Shown in pieces: positions 51,562 through 59,520 of a DNA stretch of 64,000 bases (its first letter is position 1; every line of letters starts with the position of its first letter). Below the pieces are notes generated by a model. That model saw nothing but the letters and a program-made list of their open reading frames with translations, had not been told where the DNA came from and did not search any database. The DNA is from Candidatus Woesearchaeota archaeon (GTDB lineage Archaea > Nanobdellota > Nanobdellia > Woesearchaeales > DSVV01), in contig JACPTB010000005.1 in NCBI GenBank assembly GCA_016192995.1, positions 1 to 64,000 of the forward strand, in the 5' to 3' direction. Both the position numbers and the translations under genes were made by a program.

Positions 51562-52569
51562 ATGGCAAAACTTGCATTCTTTGAACTAGAGCCATGGGAA
51601 AAGAACTATATCTCTGGAAAATTAAAAAAACATACGCTTATTTTTGTTGATAAAGAACTCCATGCTCGAAATCTGGAGAATATTAAAGATATTGATGGTT
51701 TAATTGTGTTTGTGCATTCTCAAATAACAGCTGATATGATTAATAAATTAAAAAAATTAAAACTGGTTGCAACGATGTCAACAGGCTATGATCATATCGC
51801 GCTTGACGCATGCAAACAGCGTCGAATTATTGTCTGCAATGTACCTTTTTATGGTGAAAATACTGTTGCAGAATATGCATTTGCGCTGCTGTTGAGCTTA
51901 TCGCGAAAGATTCATAAAACATATATGCGTACCATTCAAGGAAATTTTTCTCTTAAAGAGTTGCGTGGTTTTGACTTAAAAGGAAAAACCCTTGGTGTTA
52001 TTGGCACGGGACATATAGGACAGCATGTTATTGCCATGGCAAAAGGTTTTGAAATGAATGTTTTGGGTTATGCAAGAACTTCTGACAAAAAGCTTGCAAA
52101 AAAGCTGGGATTTACCTATACAAGTTTGCCAACGCTGTTAAAAAAATCTGATATTATCACTATCCATGTCCCTTATACTAAAGAAACACATCATTTAATT
52201 GATAAGAATGCAGTTAAACATATGAAAAAAGGCGTCATTTTGATTAATACTTCTCGCGGCAGTGTTATTGAAACTGAAGCATTATTATATGGTTTGAAAA
52301 AAAAGATTATTGCTGGAGCTGGATTAGATGTACTAGAAGCAGAATCATTTATTCAAGACGAAAAAAGATTATTAAAAACAAGGCATATTGAAAGCAGCCA
52401 ATTGAAATTAATGCTTGAAGACCATGCGCTTCTTGAGGACGATCATGTTTTAATCACTCCCCATAACGCATTTAATACTACTGAAGCCATACAAAGGATT
52501 ATGGATACAACTATTGACAATATTAATCAATTTTTTAGCAAGAAGAAAGTAAAGAATAAAGTAGTTTAG
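51562..52569 (+). CDS. D-2-hydroxyacid dehydrogenase family protein
   Basis: NAD-dependent dehydrogenase, 335 residues. Nucleotide-binding GKTLGVIGTGHIGQHVIAMA, the substrate Arg in VILINTSRGSVIETEAL, the Glu in GAGLDVLEAE and the catalytic His in ITPHNAFNT are in order. VATMSTGYDHIALDACK and NTVAEYAFALLLSL precede the Rossmann domain. Lactate- or phosphoglycerate-type specificity cannot be told. TATA-like TTTAAAAAC about 30 bp upstream. Confidence 0.9.
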   Translation: MAKLAFFELEPWEKNYISGKLKKHTLIFVDKELHARNLENIKDIDGLIVFVHSQITADMINKLKKLKLVATMSTGYDHIALDACKQRRIIVCNVPFYGENTVAEYAFALLLSLSRKIHKTYMRTIQGNFSLKELRGFDLKGKTLGVIGTGHIGQHVIAMAKGFEMNVLGYARTSDKKLAKKLGFTYTSLPTLLKKSDIITIHVPYTKETHHLIDKNAVKHMKKGVILINTSRGSVIETEALLYGLKKKIIAGAGLDVLEAESFIQDEKRLLKTRHIESSQLKLMLEDHALLEDDHVLITPHNAFNTTEAIQRIMDTTIDNINQFFSKKKVKNKVV

Positions 52570-52583
52570 TTAAATAATTATAA

Positions 52584-52798
52584 AGAGAACTTTGCAAAAT
52601 ACTCGCAAAGCTCGGGTTACTGCCAGTTCGCATGGAGATATATCTTTAACAAAGCAATTTTCTCTCTATAAATATAATCTCGACTAAAGATCGGGATTAT
52701 AAGACTTGCCTATCGGCAAGGAACCTCGAAAATTGCCCGATAAGTATTTCGAAAATGCTCACAAAATCGGCAGTAACCATAATTTTGCAAAGTTCTCT
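52584..52798 (+). repeat. Structured element type 1 (AGAGAACTTTGC arms) with apical insert
   Basis: Outer arms AGAGAACTTTGCAAAAT/ATTTTGCAAAGTTCTCT, P1 GGTTACTGCC/GGCAGTAACC, P2 GCAT/ATGC, P3 GCAATTTTC/GAAAATTGC. The apical loop carries the same two-hairpin insert as the 13958 copy although the surrounding helices are of a different kind. Confidence 0.85.
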
Positions 52799-52824
52799 AA
52801 CGTAAAGAACTACAAAGGTGTAAC

Positions 52825-53436
52825 ATGTACCCGCAATCTCATTTTCTATTTCCCTTTGTTCTCGGATTAGTATTCAACCATTATAATATACTCAGTATCG
52901 AACAAGCATTTGCTGCAGGAATTATTGGCGTGCTTATTGATCTTGACCATTATCTTGGATTTCTTTATCATTATAAAGATTTCAAAAGAAAACCGACCAC
53001 CCCCAGTCACAGACTGGTGGATTGCTCGCTTCGCTCGAGTCGGTTTTCTAAGAATGCGAATATTCTCAAAGTGATTGGTCATTCTCAAACCACTCGTCAA
53101 AGACGAGATGGAATATTCGCATTTAACATCAAGCACGTCTGGAATGCTGCTGTTGTCAAGCATGATCCTATTGAAAGAACATTTATCCACCATAAAATTG
53201 GTTTTGCTTTTATTACCTCAAAATTATTATTAATCATGTTGTTTCAACCATTACTATCATTGACTATTGCACTTGGGTATTATTCACATTTATTTTTGGA
53301 TTATATCAATCTCAATATATTTGGGTGGAAAAAAGTATTTTATATTATAGAAAAAGGTTTTGTGATTAAATTGCCGTTGCATGAAGCAGTGTTTGATATT
53401 TTGTTGGTGATGGTTATTGGAATGTATTTTTTATGA
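52825..53436 (+). CDS. Membrane protein with DLDH motif, carrying an in-frame palindromic insertion
   Basis: N-terminal SHFLFPFVLGLVFNHYNILS and GVLIDLDHYLGFLYHYKDF, C-terminal HDPIERTFIHHKIGFAFIT, ALGYYSHLFLDYINLN and four hydrophobic helices fit a DUF457-like membrane-bound hydrolase group, also seen at 50662. Codons for about 45 residues (from RKPTTPSHRL to GIFAFN) are supplied by two hairpins (52988-53123). This hydrophilic block stands between KDF and KHVWNAAVVKHD and breaks an otherwise continuous domain, yet the frame stays open. Possibly still functional. Confidence 0.7.
   Translation: MYPQSHFLFPFVLGLVFNHYNILSIEQAFAAGIIGVLIDLDHYLGFLYHYKDFKRKPTTPSHRLVDCSLRSSRFSKNANILKVIGHSQTTRQRRDGIFAFNIKHVWNAAVVKHDPIERTFIHHKIGFAFITSKLLLIMLFQPLLSLTIALGYYSHLFLDYINLNIFGWKKVFYIIEKGFVIKLPLHEAVFDILLVMVIGMYFL
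52988..53123 (+). repeat. Palindromic element inside a coding region
   Basis: Hairpin 1: GAAAACCGAC (52988-52997) with GTCGGTTTTC (53039-53048), enclosing CACC...GGTGG and CTCGCTTCGCTCGAG. Hairpin 2: AATGCGAATATTC (53053-53065) with GAATATTCGCATT (53111-53123), enclosing CTCGTCAAAGACGAG. The insert keeps the reading frame of the host gene, like the Rickettsia palindromic elements. Confidence 0.75.
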
Positions 53437-53539
53437 GTAATACAGAAATAGTTGTAATAACAAGAATATTAACATAGTTGAGAATGTGTTGTCCATCTAG
53501 TTCTAATACTGTCTTTTCTTTTTCAAATATTGAACTCAT
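53414..53539 (-). CDS. Possible small membrane peptide, 41 aa
   Basis: MSSIFEKEKTVLELDGQHIL... then one hydrophobic stretch (NILVITTISVLLI). Its ATG overlaps the TGA of the 53536 gene (ATGA), which favours a real coupled gene, but its 3' end overlaps the convergent 52825 gene by 23 bp. Confidence 0.35.
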   Translation of the reverse strand: MSSIFEKEKTVLELDGQHILNYVNILVITTISVLLIKNTFQ

Positions 53540-53754
53540 GCAACAGCCTCAAACATATACATTAAACCAAAGCAACTTAAAAGCACACCAAGTATGTAGA
53601 ATAAAGATTCATAGTAAAAAAATGATTTTAATAAAAGTAATATAATTCCGAAAAATACCATAATAATTGCATATTGTTTTTGTTCTCTTTTTTCCTTAAA
53701 CGGCCATAACATATTATTTCGTGATAGCATTGGTGAATTTATATTTGTTTCCAT
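53536..53754 (-). CDS. Small two-span membrane protein, 72 aa
   Basis: Polar N terminus (METNINSPMLSRNNMLWPFKEKREQ) followed by two hydrophobic helices (IIMVFFGIILLLLKSFF; FYILGVLLSCFGLMYMF). No family recognised. Followed by an overlapping small ORF. A CGGAAA-type array lies upstream (53794-53840). Confidence 0.5.
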   Translation of the reverse strand: METNINSPMLSRNNMLWPFKEKREQKQYAIIMVFFGIILLLLKSFFYYESLFYILGVLLSCFGLMYMFEAVA

Positions 53755-53793
53755 GTTGTATACTATGCAAGAACTTCTTAATAAAACCTTCGA

Positions 53794-53840
53794 CGAAAAA
53801 ACCGGAAATTTTATTGTAGCTTTCGGAAGGTTTTCGGATT
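53794..53840. promoter_or_regulatory. Second CGGAAA array
   Basis: CGAAAA, CGGAAA, CGGAAG and CGGATT begin at 53794, 53803, 53824 and 53835 (spacings 9, 21, 11), close to the 20/12/9 pattern at 28411-28452. Lies 40-85 bp upstream of the 53536 gene. The remaining gap to 53961 shows only AACTTATTACGTAC (53946-53959), a relic arm of the GTACGT palindrome family. Confidence 0.3.
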
Positions 53841-53961
53841 AATTGAAAATATTTTATTAGGACCAATGATACTCGAAAACTATTCAGAAAACTTGAAAGT
53901 TTATCGGCATGTAATTGGTAAATCTATTAAATTGAATAAACCACAAACTTATTACGTACAA

Positions 53962-54354
53962 CTATTGCAACCTCTGATCAATTCTATCTGCAATTTCCTT
54001 AATATCTTCTAAAGTTCGTTCCATGTCATGTTCAAGTTCATCAACCAAACGCTTGAGATTATTAACACGCAAGATATACCCTTTATGTTCAATAACAACA
54101 ATCCCTGCCTCTTGAAGTTTATGGAGATGATGAACAACAGTGCCGCGGGAAAGTGATAATTTAGTAGAGATACTATCTGAAGATAGAGGTTTTTGCTGTT
54201 TTGTTGTTTTTAATAGTTCAATAAATATGCGAAAACAACTTTTATCTCTATCACGAGTATTGAACAACCCTAAAGAAGACCCTAACCATTGGAGTTCTTC
54301 ATTTAAACTCTGGCTTGGCAATCTTCGCCTAATAATAGTAATACGCTGAACCAT
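53962..54354 (-). CDS. Winged-helix transcriptional regulator
   Basis: About 130 residues. The winged helix spans roughly 45-105: KPLSSDSISTKLSLSRGTVVHHLHKLQEAGIVVIEHKGYILRVN given in outline as two helices and a wing, similar to ArsR/TrmB-type archaeal regulators. The C-terminal helix (LVDELEHDMERTLEDIKEIADRI) is a probable dimer coiled coil. ATG at 54354 follows a TATA-like ATTTAAAAACAC; target unknown. Confidence 0.8.
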   Translation of the reverse strand: MVQRITIIRRRLPSQSLNEELQWLGSSLGLFNTRDRDKSCFRIFIELLKTTKQQKPLSSDSISTKLSLSRGTVVHHLHKLQEAGIVVIEHKGYILRVNNLKRLVDELEHDMERTLEDIKEIADRIDQRLQ

Positions 54355-54486
54355 GGACAATATAGAGAGTAATGTGTTTTTAAATGTTATTGGAAAACTA
54401 TATATAATTGAAAAATCTTGAGAAATACGGAAGATATTCGTCAGAAATAATAAATGATGCTAAGAAAATAATCCAAGGTGATAACT

Positions 54487-54774
54487 ATGGCTAAATTAGT
54501 AAGTTTTCGATTTAATCCACATGAATTAGAGCATATTGGTAATATATCCACTATTAAAAGAATAGACAGAACAAGAGCTACGAGAGAATTAATAGAATAT
54601 GGATGGAAATACTATGTTCTTAAACAATATAAAGAAGGGAAATGGTCGTTACAGAAAACTGCAAAAGAACTCCATATTTCACTATCAGAATTACTTGATT
54701 TATTAGCGGAGATAGGAGTAAAATCACCCATACTGTATGAAGATTATTTAGAAGGATTAAAGAATATTGAGTAA
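54487..54774 (+). CDS. UPF0175-family small HTH protein
   Basis: About 95 residues. KRIDRTRATRELIEYGWKYYVLKQYKEGKWSLQKTAKELHISLSELLDLLAEIG (in outline) is the UPF0175 pattern with a helix-turn-helix, common as antitoxin-like partners of PIN proteins in archaea; no PIN gene is adjacent. AAGGTGAT lies 5 nt upstream of the ATG at 54487, so this start is preferred. Confidence 0.8.
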   Translation: MAKLVSFRFNPHELEHIGNISTIKRIDRTRATRELIEYGWKYYVLKQYKEGKWSLQKTAKELHISLSELLDLLAEIGVKSPILYEDYLEGLKNIE

Positions 54775-54814
54775 CTTACCTGTTACAAAATAAACTATCC
54801 TATGAGAGGTCACC

Positions 54815-54992
54815 GTACGTAATAAGTCTTCTTTGTTTTTGTACGTATTAAGTCTTCTTTGGGTTTAGCGCCAGTTCAGCTTCAAAAGTAATTTAACATT
54901 GGATTTTTCTCTTTGGCACTCCGAAAAATCCCAACAGTTATCTAAGAAGAGCTTCACGAAATAGGCGCTAAAAACCCAGACTTATTACGTAC
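54815..54992 (+). repeat. Structured element type 1 (GTACGT arms) with duplicated left arm
   Basis: GTACGTAATAAGTCTTCTTT (54815) and GTACGTATTAAGTCTTCTTT (54841) are a tandem copy of the left arm; the right arm AGACTTATTACGTAC ends at 54992. P1 GTTTAGCGCC/GGCGCTAAAAAC, P2 AGCTT/GAGCT, P3 GGATTTTTC/GAAAAATCC, loop TCTTTGGCACTCC. Confidence 0.8.
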
Positions 54993-55155
54993 AGAGAACT
55001 TTGCAAAATACTCGCAAAGCTCGGGTTACTGCCAGTTCGCATTGAGATCTCTGTTTAACAAAGCAATTTTCTCTCTGGAACCTCGAAAATTGCTGGATAT
55101 GTACTTCGAAAATGCTCACAAAATTGGCAGTAACCATAATTTTGCAAAGTTCTCT
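54993..55155 (+). repeat. Structured element type 1 (AGAGAACTTTGC arms)
   Basis: Joined without spacer to the preceding element. Arms AGAGAACTTTGCAAAAT/ATTTTGCAAAGTTCTCT, P1 GGTTACTGCC/GGCAGTAACC, P2 GCATT/AATGC, P3 GCAATTTTC/GAAAATTGC, loop TCTCTGGAACCTC. Confidence 0.85.
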
Positions 55156-55218
55156 ACAGATCACAGAAAACTATATAAATACCTATGAGCGATATAGTCT
55201 ATTAAAATTGGTGATGAA

Positions 55219-55536
55219 ATGAACCATCGTTTTAAGCTGCTATTCTTGCTTCTTGTACTTAGTCTTTTGATCATACTTGCAGGTTGTGGATCGAGTAAAA
55301 GCAGTTCAAGCAAAGTTAATCTGCAACAAGGTGCAAGAGAATTAGAAAAACAAGTAGAACCAATTTTTAAGTTAGTTTTTACAGACTATCCTAAATTAGG
55401 TATTTGGCTGATCTTTATTTTATTCTGGGAATTAGCAATTGATCCAGCAGTTGGTGCATTATCAAGGGCTCGTGGAGGAACTGGTGCAACACCTCCAGCA
55501 CAGCCACCCGCAGCAGGCGGAGGCGCACACCCATGA
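55219..55536 (+). CDS. Small lipoprotein with a membrane span
   Basis: 105 residues. Lipobox LAGC after a hydrophobic leader (LLFLLLVLSLLIILAG), a Ser-rich spacer, an amphipathic helix, a second hydrophobic stretch (LGIWLIFILFWELAI) and a Gly/Pro/Ala tail (TGATPPAQPPAAGGGAHP). GGTGAT upstream of the ATG. First of a three-gene operon: its TGA overlaps the next ATG (ATGA). Confidence 0.7.
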   Translation: MNHRFKLLFLLLVLSLLIILAGCGSSKSSSSKVNLQQGARELEKQVEPIFKLVFTDYPKLGIWLIFILFWELAIDPAVGALSRARGGTGATPPAQPPAAGGGAHP

Positions 55537-55793
55537 GCGAAGAAGGTTATAGAAAACGTTTGAAATGGATTATGTATATTATAGTAACTGGCGGCGTTTA
55601 TCTTATGCCTCAAAGTTACGTAGAGGTATTTCATGGGATTTTTACAAATTTCGGATATGCAATGATGCCATTATTAAAGTATGGAATACCTTTTTTGATT
55701 TTCAAAAGCATTTGGTGGACACGTCGTGGATTTGTAGCATTTTTTATATCATTGATATTATCATTATTATTCATTGGATATTTTTTCCCATAG
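55533..55793 (+). CDS. Small membrane protein, 86 aa
   Basis: Two or three hydrophobic segments (LKWIMYIIVTGGVYLM; FGYAMMPLLKYGIPFLIF; FVAFFISLILSLLFIGYFF) with basic residues between. No family recognised. Overlaps the preceding lipoprotein gene by 4 bp and ends 13 bp before the next gene; middle gene of the operon. Confidence 0.65.
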   Translation: MSEEGYRKRLKWIMYIIVTGGVYLMPQSYVEVFHGIFTNFGYAMMPLLKYGIPFLIFKSIWWTRRGFVAFFISLILSLLFIGYFFP

Positions 55794-55806
55794 AGGTGAG
55801 AATTAG

Positions 55807-56520
55807 GTGGATGTATTTGCCATGAGTTTAGTAGCGCTTATTGCTACGGTTGTAGCTTTATTTAGTCATGACCCTCATTCAAATGCGCCTCAACCTGCAA
55901 GACATTATTTAGGCGGACTTGTTCATGGAAGCAGCTGGGTGGGAGAAAAAATAGCTGCAGCGCGTGCACAACAAGAAGGAGGAAAGTCGCTTGCTCATCA
56001 AGAACAGTACATTGCGCAGGAAAGTGCAAGAATTGCAAATAATAGTTTACAATTATTAGAACAATTTATTGGTAAACTTGAAAGTTCTAAATCCAACATA
56101 GAAAGTTCTAACTATCAATTCTCATCAGCAATCTTGCAAGAAGCGCGAAGAATTGCAGGTTTAATAGAACGAGAGATTGATACTTATGGAAAGTTGATTA
56201 GTGTTGCGGAACAAAGAACTGGTTCGTTTACGCATAATGCTTTCTTAGCAACAAGCATTAACAGAAATCATCGTCAGCTTATCCAACAGTTTAAAGAGAT
56301 TGATGGAGTTTCAATGCCTCTGTTTATATTGCATAAAATAATCCCAGAACTAGTGCGAGTGGAACAGGGGCATAAAAATGCACAAGGATTATTAACCTAT
56401 ATTGATACTGCTATAAATAATGCACATAATACCATGGAAACATTTAGAGCAATCCAAGCAAATATTGCTGGCGCTGAACAACGAACTGCAACAGTAGAAA
56501 CACATCAAAAAACCAGCTAA
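55807..56520 (+). CDS. Hypothetical exported or membrane-tethered helical protein
   Basis: 237 residues. A short hydrophobic N terminus (MSLVALIATVVALF) is followed by a helical body with coiled-coil character (ESARIANNSLQLLEQFIGKLESS; RRIAGLIEREIDTYGKLISVAEQR; NAHNTMETFRAIQANIAGAEQR). GTG start with GAGGTGAG upstream. Last gene of the operon; the three products may form one membrane complex, which is inference from coupling only. Confidence 0.65.
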   Translation: MDVFAMSLVALIATVVALFSHDPHSNAPQPARHYLGGLVHGSSWVGEKIAAARAQQEGGKSLAHQEQYIAQESARIANNSLQLLEQFIGKLESSKSNIESSNYQFSSAILQEARRIAGLIEREIDTYGKLISVAEQRTGSFTHNAFLATSINRNHRQLIQQFKEIDGVSMPLFILHKIIPELVRVEQGHKNAQGLLTYIDTAINNAHNTMETFRAIQANIAGAEQRTATVETHQKTS

Positions 56521-56539
56521 ATTTTACGAAATTATCTCC

Positions 56540-57706
56540 TCAGAATACTTCTCTATATAATTTCCTTTCAGCACTGCCTAATAATGATGTAGTTAAAGGT
56601 GCTATTAAAAAGGGTGCTTTTACTTTTGGATAAACATGAGCAACATAATCACTAAGGGTATAGAGATGAGTTCTCTGACCAGCAAGTGCATCATATACGT
56701 CTTTTATTTGTGGATTTTTTCGTACGTTGTCGTCAGGCACTAGTACTTGATCAGGTCGCAGGTAACGTGCATCAATATACACCATGCACGTCAAGGTTGG
56801 TTTTGGACGACTAAAAGAGAAAGCAATACGTCGATGATATAACTGAGCATTATTAAAATATCCTGCTTTTCCGTGACGTACTATCCTGCGAAGAGAGAAA
56901 TGTTCTGGCAGACAATATGCTGATAAAATCACACTTCCTGGTTTAGGAAAAAAAGGGTGTCGTTGAGCTTGTTCTCGATAGAAAGCTTTGGCTAATGCGA
57001 CATATTCGTCAGAGGTTCTGGCTAAGCCGCGAGGTGCATGTGCAACACGAATGCTATCTTCACCAGGAGCTAAGCTAAACTTTAATTGACACCCTCCTTT
57101 TAAATCATCACGCTGTCCATCATAAACCACCATAACTGGAAATAAATATCCTCGACAAGGAATAACTATAGTGAATGAAGTATCACCAATACGTTGATTT
57201 TGCGCTATATCATTCCAGATCCTGTCAAAAGTATCCTGTAATGTTTTGATAACTCGTTCTGTCCGCGGTGTTTTCAAAACAGCCGGATCGGTAAGTGCCT
57301 GCACAAGACCATCAACATATTTTTGTGGATCATCAAAACTTCGACGAGCTAAAAGACGCTTTACGAGAAGAGCAGGCACTGTTTCTGTATCGGTATCAGA
57401 TAAATGTTCACGAAGAACTATTAACCCAAGGTCAGGATGCAGAGGCAATTCATCCAACTCAAACATACCATATAGTTGATCTGCATACAAAACTTGACCT
57501 CTCGTAAAGGTTCTATACTGGTTTTGATCAGGGTCAATAGGGTACTCTACCTTTAAAAGATTAGTAGTAATATTTGTTTTAGATACAACACCTAACTCCA
57601 ATGCTTTATCAAGGAGTTCGCGAAGTACGCTGCCTTCTCTTTCATGTTCACTGGGGAAATTATATCCTAACACCTCATCAATAGTGGCAAACTTCTTCGT
57701 ATCCAT
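56540..57706 (-). CDS. Hypothetical protein, 388 aa
   Basis: Not recognised. Soluble, mixed alpha/beta. Clear stretches are GSVLRELLDKALELGVVSKTN (helical), FTIVIPCRGYLFPVMVVYDGQ and KPGSVILSAYCLPEHFSLRRIVRHGKAG-type strands, and PTLTCMVYIDARYLRPDQVLVPDD. Arg-rich, no signal peptide. TATA box at 57729-57738 on the minus strand, 23 bp before the ATG. Convergent with the 55807 gene. Confidence 0.6.
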   Translation of the reverse strand: MDTKKFATIDEVLGYNFPSEHEREGSVLRELLDKALELGVVSKTNITTNLLKVEYPIDPDQNQYRTFTRGQVLYADQLYGMFELDELPLHPDLGLIVLREHLSDTDTETVPALLVKRLLARRSFDDPQKYVDGLVQALTDPAVLKTPRTERVIKTLQDTFDRIWNDIAQNQRIGDTSFTIVIPCRGYLFPVMVVYDGQRDDLKGGCQLKFSLAPGEDSIRVAHAPRGLARTSDEYVALAKAFYREQAQRHPFFPKPGSVILSAYCLPEHFSLRRIVRHGKAGYFNNAQLYHRRIAFSFSRPKPTLTCMVYIDARYLRPDQVLVPDDNVRKNPQIKDVYDALAGQRTHLYTLSDYVAHVYPKVKAPFLIAPLTTSLLGSAERKLYREVF

Positions 57707-57835
57707 TATCAGTGGAAACCTTAACTACTTTATAAATATCTATAATAAAGCATATTTACCACTTCATAGTTGTCAATTATAGAAATGTTTAAATATAAGT
57801 TATTACCTTGAAAAGGAACGTGGGGTGTATTTACT

Positions 57836-58753
57836 ATGGATATGACTAGAAGGAATGTTTTAAAAGGACTTGGTTTATTAGGAATTACCCTAGGTTGCAG
57901 TTCTGAACCTGAAAAACTCCCATATATCCCCTATAATGGAGTTTCTGATGCTTCAGAAGCACCTCGAAGACCTGCTCATGATGCAAGTGCAGGAGAAACT
58001 GGAGAAGCACCTCAAAGACCTGTTTCTGATGAAAGTGCAGGAGAAACTAGTTCAGAAGGACCATTTGCACCTACTAAAACAAGATATGGCAGCTTAGATG
58101 AAGTACGCAAAGCATGGAATGGTGAAACTACTCAACCAAAACCAATATCAGTTTATGGAAAAATTTCTAGAGCCAAGAAATACGGTGAAACAAGAGTTGT
58201 GTTTGAAGTAGAAGATATAGTAAAAGGTAAAAAGGTAATAGTTGATACTACAAATACTAAAGGCAAAATAATTGGTTTAGATCAAATGCTTACTTCAACA
58301 AAGAGTACTTGTACAACTGATACCACCGATAAGATAGGTAAAGATAAACTTTGTATTTCTGAATACACTCTCGATGCACAAGTTGATACTGAAGGTAATG
58401 CAATATATGTTAGTGTTGCACCTACATTCAAACTTAATGATCAAGTATATACTTCACGAGATGCACTTGTTCGAGATCGTGATGCAGCGAAAGATAGAAA
58501 AGAGAGAAATATATATAACGATGCAATAAAAGAATATGATCGAATAACAGGAACTGTTGAATTACCAAGCACTGATTTAACACCAAAATATGCATCAAGC
58601 GAAGGAACATATGGCTCAAGAAAAGGATCTCCTCTTGCTCGGAAATCAGCTGCTCGAGCTATTGTCGACGGAGCAAAATCTGTTACAGGAGATGCTACTC
58701 ATTACTTAGGACGTGGATTAAGAAGTGTAACACGGGATTTATTTGGTAATTAA
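57836..58753 (+). CDS. Probable Tat-exported lipoprotein with OB-like domain
   Basis: The N terminus MTRRNVLKGLGLLGITLGC combines a twin-arginine signal with a lipobox cysteine, pointing to export in folded form and lipid anchoring. A Glu/Pro/Ser-rich linker with an imperfect tandem repeat (GETGEAPQRPVSDESAGETS) follows. The middle (about 100-200) is a beta-rich OB-like domain (ISVYGKISRAKKYGETRVVFEVEDIV) with two cysteines about 18 residues apart. The tail is basic. GGGGTG upstream. The next gene starts 15 bp later. Confidence 0.7.
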   Translation: MDMTRRNVLKGLGLLGITLGCSSEPEKLPYIPYNGVSDASEAPRRPAHDASAGETGEAPQRPVSDESAGETSSEGPFAPTKTRYGSLDEVRKAWNGETTQPKPISVYGKISRAKKYGETRVVFEVEDIVKGKKVIVDTTNTKGKIIGLDQMLTSTKSTCTTDTTDKIGKDKLCISEYTLDAQVDTEGNAIYVSVAPTFKLNDQVYTSRDALVRDRDAAKDRKERNIYNDAIKEYDRITGTVELPSTDLTPKYASSEGTYGSRKGSPLARKSAARAIVDGAKSVTGDATHYLGRGLRSVTRDLFGN

Positions 58754-58768
58754 ATGAGGGTGATACAA

Positions 58769-59512
58769 ATGCCAATAAGTAGACGAGAACTTTTTGGAGG
58801 GCTTGCTGCTCTAGTCGCAGGAGCAATTGGCTGTAAAAAAGAGCCAGAACAAGTAGAATATAATCCTCCAACTCAACCTAACTCTCAAACTAATGTTTCT
58901 TCAGCAGGAACAGAGCCAGATCCAGAACCTGTTAAGGAACCACGTCAGACTGCTTCTCAACCAAAAGGAGAAATATATTCACTTACAGGCATAGTTGCCG
59001 GCGCATTTCAACTCGGAGATTATGTAGAAATCACTGTTGCAAGAGTTAACCGAGATCCACAATCAGGCGAATTTACTATTGATCATAACAGCCTACCAGA
59101 AGTATTGATTGTTAAAAATGAAACATATCAGAATTCAAAAGGTAACAAATCTAATCCTTATGTAGAGATTCAAGCTTCACTTGAAGAATATCAAAAGGAT
59201 AAACATGGATCAAATGGATGTAGACGATCATTACTTATGTGTGATGAGTATGGAATTCGAGCTACAGTTACACCAATAGAATACCATGGAGTACTTGCAT
59301 ATCTGGTACTTGACGCTGCGATGCATCCGACAGGAAGAAAAGAAGATAGTAAAGTTACAAAATTATTAAGAAGTAGTTATAGTGCAGCAAGAAAAGCAGC
59401 AAAAGATTTAGGTTTAGACAAAAAATTTGATCAAGCTGTGAGAAAAGGAAAAGATCTTTACAAAGAATATGCTCCTCAAGTTGAAGAACAAGTTAGAGAA
59501 TTGTTTAAATAA
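58769..59512 (+). CDS. Probable Tat-exported lipoprotein, second paralogue
   Basis: MPISRRELFGGLAALVAGAIGC is again a twin-arginine signal plus lipobox. After a Pro/Thr-rich linker, a beta-rich domain (about 65-175) starts IYSLTGIVAGAFQLGDYVEI and contains a cysteine pair (GCRRSLLMCDEYG) like that of the 59854 protein (GCRKNPCGEYG). The C terminus is helical and lysine-rich. ATG at 58769 has GGGTGAT 6 nt upstream; ATG at 58754 is less likely. Confidence 0.7.
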   Translation: MPISRRELFGGLAALVAGAIGCKKEPEQVEYNPPTQPNSQTNVSSAGTEPDPEPVKEPRQTASQPKGEIYSLTGIVAGAFQLGDYVEITVARVNRDPQSGEFTIDHNSLPEVLIVKNETYQNSKGNKSNPYVEIQASLEEYQKDKHGSNGCRRSLLMCDEYGIRATVTPIEYHGVLAYLVLDAAMHPTGRKEDSKVTKLLRSSYSAARKAAKDLGLDKKFDQAVRKGKDLYKEYAPQVEEQVRELFK

Positions 59513-59520
59513 TATCTAAT

